Part shown: in pieces, positions 1 to 5,638 of the stretch
Layout of the letters: each line of letters starts with the position of its first letter
How positions within the stretch are numbered: position 1 is the first letter of the stretch
Origin: Chloroflexota bacterium
GTDB lineage: Bacteria; Chloroflexota; Dehalococcoidia; Bin125
Reading direction: 5' to 3'
DNA length: 6,524 nucleotides
Assembly (NCBI GenBank): GCA_026705105.1
Contig: JAPPBK010000321.1
Location: forward strand, 1 to 6,524
Position numbers and translations under genes: made by a program
Notes under the pieces: generated by a model
Databases searched by the model: none
Told to the model about the DNA's origin: nothing
Seen by the model: the letters and a program-made list of their open reading frames with translations, nothing else

Positions 1-1881
1 CTCGTTGGCCATCTTGATGATCGCCTCGGTCAGCAGTCGAGCGGACAGCGGCTGGCCCGTGACCTCGTTGTAGCCCTGCGCGTCGACGAGGAAGTTGGCC
101 CGGATCAGCATCCGCAGCTGGCCCGTGTTGGCCTCTGGGATCAGCACCTTCTTGTAGCGCGAGACGATGTCGCCCAGGTTGCGCGGGAAGGGGTTGAGGT
201 ACTGCAGATGCGCGTGGGCGATCTCATGACCGGCCTCGCGGGCGTCGTTGACCGCGGTGAAGACCGCGCCGTAGGTCGACCCCCAACTGAGCACCAGCAT
301 GTCGCCCGACTCGGGTCCATCGACCTCAAGCTCGGGGATGAAGTTGGCGATCCGCCGGATCTTCTCTCCGCGCAGGTCGGTCATCCGCTGGTGGTTCTCG
401 GGCGAGTAGGCGACATCGCCGGAGATGTCCGACTTCTCCAGCCCGCCAATGCGGTGTTCGAGGCCCTTGATGCCGGGCGGCACGAACATGCGCGCCAGCG
501 TCTGCGGGTCTCGGGCGTAGGGCTGGAAGTCCTCGGGATCGATGTGCTCCAACTTGCGGTAGGGCACGTCGATCTTGTCGAGCTGGGTGACGTCCGGCAC
601 CGGCCAGGGTTCGGCCGTGTTGGCCAAATAGGTATCTGAGAGCAGCACCACCGGGGTGACGAACTGGAACGCGATGTGGACCGCCTCGAGCACCATGTAG
701 AAGCAGTCGCCCGGCGTTTTGGCAGCCAGGACGCAGAGCGGCGACTCGCCGTTGCGGCCAAACATCACCTGCAGCAGGTCGGTCTGCTCGGTCTTGGTCG
801 GCATTCCGGTCGACGGTCCGGATCGTTGGACATCGAGCACCAGCAGCGGCAGCTCGGTCATCACCGCGAGGTTGAGCGCCTCGCTTTTGAGCGCAATGCC
901 AGGACCCGATGTGCCGGTCACGCCGAGTCCGCCGCCGTAGGCCGCGCCAATCGCCGTGCCGATCGCCGAGATCTCGTCCTCGGCCTGGAAGGTGCGGACG
1001 CCGAACTCACGCAGCGCGGCCAGCTCGACCAGCACATCCGACGCCGGCGTGATCGGGTAGGAACCGTAGAACAGCTCCAGGTCGGTCAGGTGCGAGGCCG
1101 TGATCAGCCCCAGCACCAGCGCCTGGCTGCCGGTGATCGTGCGGTACTCGCCGGGAGTGAGGACCGCCGGCGGGACGCGGACGTGGGCGTCGGCGATCTC
1201 GGTGGTCTCGCCGTATGCGTGTCCGGCGTAGAGCGCCCGTCGGTTGGCCTCGGCGATGTTCGGTAGCCGGCCGAATCGCTGTTCGATCCACTCCAGCGTC
1301 GGCTCGAGATCGCGGTCGTACAACCAGTAGACCAGGCCCAGGGCGAAGAAGTTCTTGGTGCGTTCGGCGTTCTGCGTGGTCAGGCCGAGATCGTCCACTG
1401 CTGCGATCGCGGCTGTGGTGATCGGCGCCTTGATGATCCGGAAGTCGTCGAGCGAGCCGTCAGAGAGCGGATTGCTTGGGTAGTTGGCCTTCTTCAGATT
1501 GCCGGAGGTGAAGGCGTCCTCGTTGACGACCAGCAGACCGCCCTTGGTCAAGGCCGCGAGATGCGACTTAAGCGCGGCCGGGTTCATCGCGACCAGTGTG
1601 TCGGGCTCGTCGCCAGGCGTGAAGATCTGGTGCTTCGAGAACGAGATCTGAAAACTGGAGACGCCGGCCAGTGAACCCGCGGGGGCGCGGATCTCGGCTG
1701 GGAAGTCCGGCAGCGTGGAGAAGTCGTTGCCAAAGACGGCCGTGGCGTCTGCGAATCGGTTGCCCGCCAACTGCATGCCGTCACCGGAGTCGCCGGCGAA
1801 TCGAACAGTGACGCGATCACGTTCCTGGATCGGCGCGCTCGCGCCCCCCGATCCGTTCGCCTGCGGTGAAGTGGTGGTCAT
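1..1881 (-). CDS. korA: 2-oxoglutarate (2-oxoacid):ferredoxin oxidoreductase, alpha subunit, 3' end cut by window
   Basis: Alpha subunit (fused gamma-alpha type) of a cytoplasmic KorAB enzyme, which oxidatively decarboxylates 2-oxoglutarate or a similar 2-oxoacid with CoA and reduces ferredoxin. The window holds 627 codons from ATG with no stop; the last is Glu at base 1. Known KorA proteins are about 600-650 aa, so only a short C-terminal tail should be missing. Residues about 24-215 are the gamma domain, with the glycine-rich FAGDSGDGMQLAG (28-40) and PAEIRAPAG (61-69). Residues about 246-480 are the pyrimidine-binding domain, with YPITPASD (275-282), AEDEISAIG (300-308), GTSGPG (323-328) and the hallmark RSGPSTGMPTKTEQ (353-366). 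Residues from about 527 form the transketolase-C-like domain, with WGSTYGA (533-539) and LNPFPRN (562-568). An in-frame TGA at 1885-1887 just upstream and GGAGG at 1892-1896 fix the start. Residues 1-20 are a low-complexity Ser/Gly/Ala tail. KorB should follow beyond the left edge. Substrate preference between 2-oxoglutarate and other 2-oxoacids cannot be proved from this subunit alone. Confidence 0.95.
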   Translation of the reverse strand, partial: MTTTSPQANGSGGASAPIQERDRVTVRFAGDSGDGMQLAGNRFADATAVFGNDFSTLPDFPAEIRAPAGSLAGVSSFQISFSKHQIFTPGDEPDTLVAMNPAALKSHLAALTKGGLLVVNEDAFTSGNLKKANYPSNPLSDGSLDDFRIIKAPITTAAIAAVDDLGLTTQNAERTKNFFALGLVYWLYDRDLEPTLEWIEQRFGRLPNIAEANRRALYAGHAYGETTEIADAHVRVPPAVLTPGEYRTITGSQALVLGLITASHLTDLELFYGSYPITPASDVLVELAALREFGVRTFQAEDEISAIGTAIGAAYGGGLGVTGTSGPGIALKSEALNLAVMTELPLLVLDVQRSGPSTGMPTKTEQTDLLQVMFGRNGESPLCVLAAKTPGDCFYMVLEAVHIAFQFVTPVVLLSDTYLANTAEPWPVPDVTQLDKIDVPYRKLEHIDPEDFQPYARDPQTLARMFVPPGIKGLEHRIGGLEKSDISGDVAYSPENHQRMTDLRGEKIRRIANFIPELEVDGPESGDMLVLSWGSTYGAVFTAVNDAREAGHEIAHAHLQYLNPFPRNLGDIVSRYKKVLIPEANTGQLRMLIRANFLVDAQGYNEVTGQPLSARLLTEAIIKMANE

Positions 1882-2198
1882 CTCTCAACGGCCTCCGCGG
1901 GCGACGCGGGAATGCGATACGTCGCCCTGATTACTGGGGAAGCGGGCTCCGCGCGCGCACAGCGATCCGCGCTTCAGTGGGCACGATAACCCCCTGCAAG
2001 GCCGGATACGCAACGCCATGGTGAACACGGTGGGAGCGATGGGAGGGCGAGCCGCTCGGGCTGATCATTCAGTTACTCCCGGAACATCCCCGTCGTCTAG
2101 GACGCTACGCCCTCTGGCGTGTTATCCGCAAGTGTTTTCCTCAACTCGAACTATCTGAGTGACAAGCGCGAGTCGAAGAAACTCAGTCGCGCCGGCAT
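1882..2198. other. Intergenic region between korA and the second binding-protein gene
   Basis: I see no convincing gene in these 317 bases. On the minus strand they hold, in order, the downstream arm of an inverted repeat that begins inside the preceding gene, a small hairpin (5-bp arms ACGCC/GGCGT at 2107-2111 and 2116-2120, loop CTCT), and the korA leader. A weak korA promoter candidate is TTGCGG (2126-2131, minus strand) and TAGCGT (2102-2107) separated by 18 bp, which would give a leader of about 215 bases. The match is poor and I do not call it as a feature. The gap and the possible terminator suggest that korA is transcribed separately from the binding-protein pair. Confidence 0.6.
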
Positions 2199-2241
2199 TT
2201 ATTGCGGCTCCTCGTTCCCGTCTTCGCCGTCACTCAGATAG
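2151..2241 (-). repeat. 13-bp perfect inverted repeat spanning the end of the binding-protein gene (possible terminator or mRNA 3' structure)
   Basis: CTATCTGAGTGAC at 2151-2163 is the exact reverse complement of GTCACTCAGATAG at 2229-2241. The second arm encodes part of the C-terminal RYLSD of the 528-aa protein; the first lies past its stop codon. The 65-base interval holds the stop and a smaller hairpin (arms GCGCGA 2166-2171 and TCGCGC 2187-2192) beginning two bases from the long stem, so the minus-strand RNA could fold into a compact composite structure. No clear U-tract follows, so rho-independent termination is uncertain; a role in RNA stability or partial termination is equally possible. 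Confidence 0.5.
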
Positions 2242-3785
2242 CGATCCTGGATCTCCTGCGGGATCAGCGCGTTGGTCACCCTGCGCATCTGCTCGGCGTC
2301 CGCGATCTGCGGGTCGATCAGCATGGTCATGCCGTTGAAGAGCGTGACCGGATCCAGCTTCATCCGGTCGATCAGCAACGCGCCCATGACGCTCAGATAG
2401 GACTGGACCAGCGGGTGGTCGTAGATCGCGAACATGATCTTGCCCTCTTCAACCCACTTGGCGAACCCGAGGTTGAAGCCGAACGTCGCCAACGGGATCT
2501 GGGGGTCGGGCCATTGCTCGACGAGGATGCGCACGCCGACTGTATCCGAGAGGGCCATCACGGCGGCGATGTCGCCCTCGGCGTAGCGTTCGATCACTGC
2601 GTCGGCGGCTTCTCGCGCCGTGTAGCTCTGGATCTCGACATCGCCGTTGGCGTACGTGGAAGCAAGGCCCGCGCAACGCTCATGCAGGCCGACATTGTTG
2701 GCCTCGTGGACGACGCAGAGAATCGTGCCCTCGGTCCCCTCACGATTGAACTGTTCGCCGGCGATTTCGCCGGCCCGCCAATCGTTGAGACCGATGTGGA
2801 AACTGGTGCCGACCTGGTCGGCCGCCTCTGCGCCCGAGTTGAAGGACAGCACCGGGATGCCCGCGGCAATGGCTTCCTCGATCGCCGGGGCGAGTTCGTC
2901 CGGCGACACCAGCGTCGTGGCGATCGAGACCGCGCCGTCGTCGACGCACTGTCGGATCGCATCCGCCTGCTCGGAGACGTCGCCGAACGACTCGGCGCGC
3001 AGGTTGATGCCGAGCGCCGCCGCCGCAAATGTCGCCGTCTCGGAGGCGAGACCCCAGAACAGGTCGCCGCCGCCGTGACTGACCACGCAGAACAGGTCAT
3101 CCTCGCCCGGCAGTCGCGGATCGACCGGATCGAACCAGTAATGGATCCACGTCCAGGGCAGCTCGGGGTTGTTCAGTAGGATGTGGTCCCGTGCGAACGC
3201 CGCGGTCTCCAGCGTCTGGTAAGAGGTCGCCATGACCTGCGAGACCTCGCCCGCGAGCAGTCGGCGCTCAAGCTCGTCGGCGATCGCGTTGTAGTCATCC
3301 GAGGTGATCACCTCAACGCCGGCCGGGAATGTCTCGCCGACCCCGTCGCAGATCGCGCCCAGGACTGTTTCGTTCGGGTCGACCAGGCAGAGCACCGGCG
3401 CAAGCGCCTCGAGATCGTCCTCGGCGTGGAATCGGCGCACGAAGTAGTGCCCCATACCGCGGCCGGCCTCGGTCAGCTGCGCGCGGTACGCCTCGGTGAT
3501 GCGCTCGGCTCGGGTGACGAGATCGAACCTGACCGGGGAGCTGTACCGCACCGTGCCGGGCTCGGCGCTGGGAGCCAGAAACCGATGCTGCGGTCGCTGG
3601 GTCTCATCCCATGCACCGTCGTCGCCGCGCTGCTGCAGACCGATCTCGACGCGCCCGTCCTGCAGACGTTCCACGGAGACACGAACTTCAAGCTCTTGCT
3701 GCTCACTTCCGTGAGTAGCCCAGATGGCTCCCAGCGTGGCGGCGCCAACGAGCGCGCCCAACAGCATGACCACTAACGTTCGCAT
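2199..3785 (-). CDS. Secreted sugar-type periplasmic binding protein with extra N-terminal lobe (downstream paralogue, 528 aa)
   Basis: Extracytoplasmic solute-binding protein of the type I periplasmic-binding fold (Peripla_BP_4/RbsB-LsrB style); ligand unknown. Residues 1-24 (MRT then a hydrophobic run) form a signal peptide or anchor, with no lipobox Cys. Residues about 33-72 are a short module with DGRVEIGLQQR and RFLAP. Residues about 130-200 are an extra Rossmann-like segment starting VLCLVD. Next comes a Trp/Tyr-rich linker (WTWIHYW, DPRLP, 211-225). The N-lobe starts at LFCVVSHG (231-238), with DLFWGL and LSFNSGAE (313-320). The C-lobe starts at ILCVVHE (355-361), with ERCAG (369-373) and YDHPLVQSYL (455-464) where ligand contacts usually fall. 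All six cysteines (133, 146, 233, 280, 357, 371) are conserved in the upstream paralogue. The start is set by AAGGAG at 3793-3798, 7 bases upstream; longer in-frame starts add an Arg-rich leader that would place this site inside the gene. It follows the paralogue by 91 bases, probably in one operon. No transporter partners are visible. Confidence 0.85.
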   Translation of the reverse strand: MRTLVVMLLGALVGAATLGAIWATHGSEQQELEVRVSVERLQDGRVEIGLQQRGDDGAWDETQRPQHRFLAPSAEPGTVRYSSPVRFDLVTRAERITEAYRAQLTEAGRGMGHYFVRRFHAEDDLEALAPVLCLVDPNETVLGAICDGVGETFPAGVEVITSDDYNAIADELERRLLAGEVSQVMATSYQTLETAAFARDHILLNNPELPWTWIHYWFDPVDPRLPGEDDLFCVVSHGGGDLFWGLASETATFAAAALGINLRAESFGDVSEQADAIRQCVDDGAVSIATTLVSPDELAPAIEEAIAAGIPVLSFNSGAEAADQVGTSFHIGLNDWRAGEIAGEQFNREGTEGTILCVVHEANNVGLHERCAGLASTYANGDVEIQSYTAREAADAVIERYAEGDIAAVMALSDTVGVRILVEQWPDPQIPLATFGFNLGFAKWVEEGKIMFAIYDHPLVQSYLSVMGALLIDRMKLDPVTLFNGMTMLIDPQIADAEQMRRVTNALIPQEIQDRYLSDGEDGNEEPQ

Positions 3786-3792
3786 CGACTCA

Positions 3793-3798
3793 CTCCTT
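3793..3798 (-). promoter_or_regulatory. Ribosome binding site deciding the start of the 528-aa protein
   Basis: AAGGAG on the minus strand, 7 bases from the ATG at 3785. It favours this ATG over in-frame upstream ATGs at 3803 and 3851, whose translations precede the hydrophobic signal with an Arg-rich stretch unlike a real N-terminus. Confidence 0.7.
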
Positions 3799-3805
3799 GA
3801 CATCT

Positions 3806-3822
3806 GCGCGGCTGCGCCGCGC
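3806..3822 (-). repeat. Perfect GC hairpin just upstream of the 528-aa gene's ribosome binding site
   Basis: GCGCGGC (3806-3812) and GCCGCGC (3816-3822) form a 7-bp all-GC stem with a 3-base loop, ending 7 bases from the AAGGAG site, in the 91-base spacer between the two binding-protein genes. It has no following U-tract, so it is more likely an intercistronic processing or stability element, or an influence on translation initiation, than a terminator. The role is inferred from position only. Confidence 0.5.
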
Positions 3823-3876
3823 GACCTGCGGTATCTGCGCCCCGGGACCACGCTCCGGAGGCCCGCCGGTATGGCA

Positions 3877-5424
3877 CTACTCGGCTCGAGGGTGTTCTTG
3901 CCCGGCAGTCAAGGACTCGAGCAGCGTCTGCATCGTATCCGCGTCGACGATTGTCGGGTGAATCAGCATTTGCATGTGGTTGAAGTAGGCGAGCGGATCG
4001 ATCCGTAGCCGCTCGGCCGCCAATGCGCCGACGGCGGCCAGGTACGACTGGATTTCCGGGTGATCGAAGATGGCGAACATCATTCGTCCGTCGGCGACGT
4101 ATTCGGCGATCGTCCGGCTAAACCCGAACGTGGCGCCGCGGACATCGCGTCCTGACTGGAAGATGGCGCTGCGGACCTCGCTGCCGATCGACGACGAGAG
4201 ACCGAGCACCGCGCTGACGTCGCCCACGAGGAGACGCTTGTGGAGTTCGGCGATCGTCGTCTCGCGGTCGGTCATGGTCCAGCGCTCTACGCTTCCGGGG
4301 TAGGTCGCCTCGAGCCCGTCGCAGCGGTCTTGCAGTCCCCGGTTCTCCGGCTCGTGGATGACGCAGAGGACGCGTCCCTCGATGCCGCGCGCATGGAACT
4401 CGGCGCCTGCAAGCCGGCCCGCCTCGTAGTCGTCCAGCGCGATGTGCAGCGCGGTCCCGACCTGCGCGGCGTCCTCGGCGCCCGAGTTGAAGGAGATCAC
4501 CGGAATCCCGGCAGCGATCGCTTCCTGCACGGCCGGTTTGAGCGCCTCGGGTTCAGACAGTGTGGTCGCAATGGCGACCGCACCGTCGGCGGTGCAGTGT
4601 CGGACCGCGTCGGCCTGCTCGGCGCCGCTTGCGTATCGCTCGCTGCGCAGATTGATGCCGAGCATGCCTGCCGCGGCGACGGCCGTCTCGGCCGAGAGAC
4701 CCCAGAACAGGTCCTCGTCGCTGCCGTGGCTGATCACGCAGTAGAGCTGGTCCGGTGCGGGCAGGTGCGGATCGAGCAGTTCAATCCAGTAGGTCCAACG
4801 AATGAACCGCCGAGTCGCCTCGCGAGCCTCGTCGACGATGTTCGCTGTGGGCACGCTGGTGGCGAACGCCCCTCGAATCTTGCGATCTTCAACCAGACGC
4901 GTCTCCAGATCGAGCCGAAACTGCTCGTAGTCCGAGACCGCTATCCGCTCCACAGGACCGCCGTAGAAAGCCTCGAAGCCGTCACATAGCCGTTCAATGC
5001 CGCGATCGTTCAGATCGACAATGCAGAGCATCTTGGGCGCGTCCTCGCTGCCGCCGAATCGCTCGTGGAACCGCTCCGCGATTTCACCGCCCGACATGAA
5101 GAGGTAGTCGGCGTAGTTCCGCGCGACTATCTCATGCCTGCTGTCGGTGTCGACGATGACGTCCGAGCTGAACAGCGGGCGATTGGTCACGGCGTCGGGC
5201 GCAAGGAATCGGCGCGTGGGTCTGAGGGTCTCGCCCCACGCGCCCTCGGCGTCGCGCTGCTGCAGACCGGCCTCGACGCGGCCATCACCCAGGCGCTCGA
5301 GCACGATGCGCACGTCGATCTCGCCGTCCGGATCGTCGCCCGAGTCGGAGGCGTTCGCCCACACTGCGCCCAGTACGCCAGCGCCGATTGCGATCCCCAG
5401 TGCCAACCAGATGAGCTGTCGCAT
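3877..5424 (-). CDS. Secreted sugar-type periplasmic binding protein with extra N-terminal lobe (upstream paralogue, 515 aa)
   Basis: Same architecture as the downstream gene; ligand unknown. Residues 1-25 form a Sec signal peptide (MRQ, hydrophobic core, ANA at 23-25 fitting signal peptidase I), with no lipobox. Residues about 36-76 carry DGRVEAGLQQR and RFLAP. Residues about 131-200 form an extra segment starting MLCIVD. The N-lobe starts at LYCVISHG (227-234), with DLFWGL (238-243), IPVISFNSGAE (307-317) and HIALDDYEAGRLAG (327-340). The C-lobe starts at VLCVIHE (352-358), with NRGLQDRCDG (361-370) and FDHPEIQSYL (453-462). The extra segment repeats the start of the C-lobe: residues 141-160 match 362-381 at 12 of 20 positions. 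Cysteines 134, 147, 229, 277, 354 and 368 are its only six. The start is chosen at the ATG before the hydrophobic run, with AAGGAA (5432-5437) 7 bases upstream. The frame stays open upstream to 5850, but that extension is antisense to the SDR and has no signal-like sequence. It is probably the first gene of a two-gene operon. Confidence 0.85.
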   Translation of the reverse strand: MRQLIWLALGIAIGAGVLGAVWANASDSGDDPDGEIDVRIVLERLGDGRVEAGLQQRDAEGAWGETLRPTRRFLAPDAVTNRPLFSSDVIVDTDSRHEIVARNYADYLFMSGGEIAERFHERFGGSEDAPKMLCIVDLNDRGIERLCDGFEAFYGGPVERIAVSDYEQFRLDLETRLVEDRKIRGAFATSVPTANIVDEAREATRRFIRWTYWIELLDPHLPAPDQLYCVISHGSDEDLFWGLSAETAVAAAGMLGINLRSERYASGAEQADAVRHCTADGAVAIATTLSEPEALKPAVQEAIAAGIPVISFNSGAEDAAQVGTALHIALDDYEAGRLAGAEFHARGIEGRVLCVIHEPENRGLQDRCDGLEATYPGSVERWTMTDRETTIAELHKRLLVGDVSAVLGLSSSIGSEVRSAIFQSGRDVRGATFGFSRTIAEYVADGRMMFAIFDHPEIQSYLAAVGALAAERLRIDPLAYFNHMQMLIHPTIVDADTMQTLLESLTAGQEHPRAE

Positions 5425-5638
5425 TGGTCGGTTCCTTCCTGACGTTCCGTTGTTCAACGCAAGGGCAGCGTACGTGGCGCGGTTCGCACGGGCGTCGCGC
5501 TCGACGGCTGAAACGGGGAGCACACGGACCTGAGCTGCTGCACGGTTCGAGCGCCTATCCTGCCGACGGCGGATGTGCCTGGCATGTTCGCCGCATTGCG
5601 ACGATGCATGGACGATGCAAGATTGAGAGGCGGTTGGC
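5425..5638. promoter_or_regulatory. Divergent intergenic region between the binding-protein pair and the SDR gene
   Basis: These 214 bases must hold the start signals for both directions; I see no gene in them. Features seen: CGTTG-TT-CAACG at 5448-5459, a 5+5 inverted repeat 23 bases before the binding-protein start; TATCCT at 5556-5561 on the plus strand, a possible -10 for the SDR but with no good -35; and a direct repeat ACGATGCA at 5601-5608 and 5612-5619 just before the SDR ribosome site. None of these is strong enough to name a regulator or a firm promoter. Confidence 0.45.
5601..5619 (+). repeat. Direct repeat ACGATGCA x2, 11-bp period, upstream of the SDR start
   Basis: ACGATGCA occurs at 5601-5608 and again at 5612-5619, separated by TGG, so the copies are 11 bp apart, about one helical turn. 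The second copy ends 5 bases before the GAGAGG ribosome site of the SDR. Spacing and place fit a small operator, but two 8-base copies could also be chance. Confidence 0.35.

Noticed and set aside
208..1266. Several plus-strand open frames of 70-200 codons within 1-1881.
   Set aside because: They lie opposite korA, whose frame is unbroken over 627 codons and carries all family motifs.
1931..2068. Small minus-strand open frame (45 aa, starting MISPSGSP, containing SHRSHRVHHG), with GGGAG 7 bases before its ATG, ending 49 bases before korA.
   Set aside because: The ribosome site is acceptable, but the product is Pro/His/Arg/Ser-rich, resembles no known leader peptide and shows no clear coding bias. 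It would need conservation in relatives to be believed.
1882..2198. Possible riboswitch, T-box or tRNA in the korA leader.
   Set aside because: Only short hairpins are present; I found no T-box GGTGG, no tRNA-like cloverleaf and no riboswitch core I recognise.
2202..3179. 325-codon open frame on the plus strand opposite the 528-aa binding protein.
   Set aside because: Shadow of a well-supported gene; low-complexity Arg/Asp/Val composition and no recognisable motif. The similar 249-codon frame at 4240-4989 lies opposite the paralogue and has the same composition (DHAVEL and similar), showing it mirrors the conserved coding strand.
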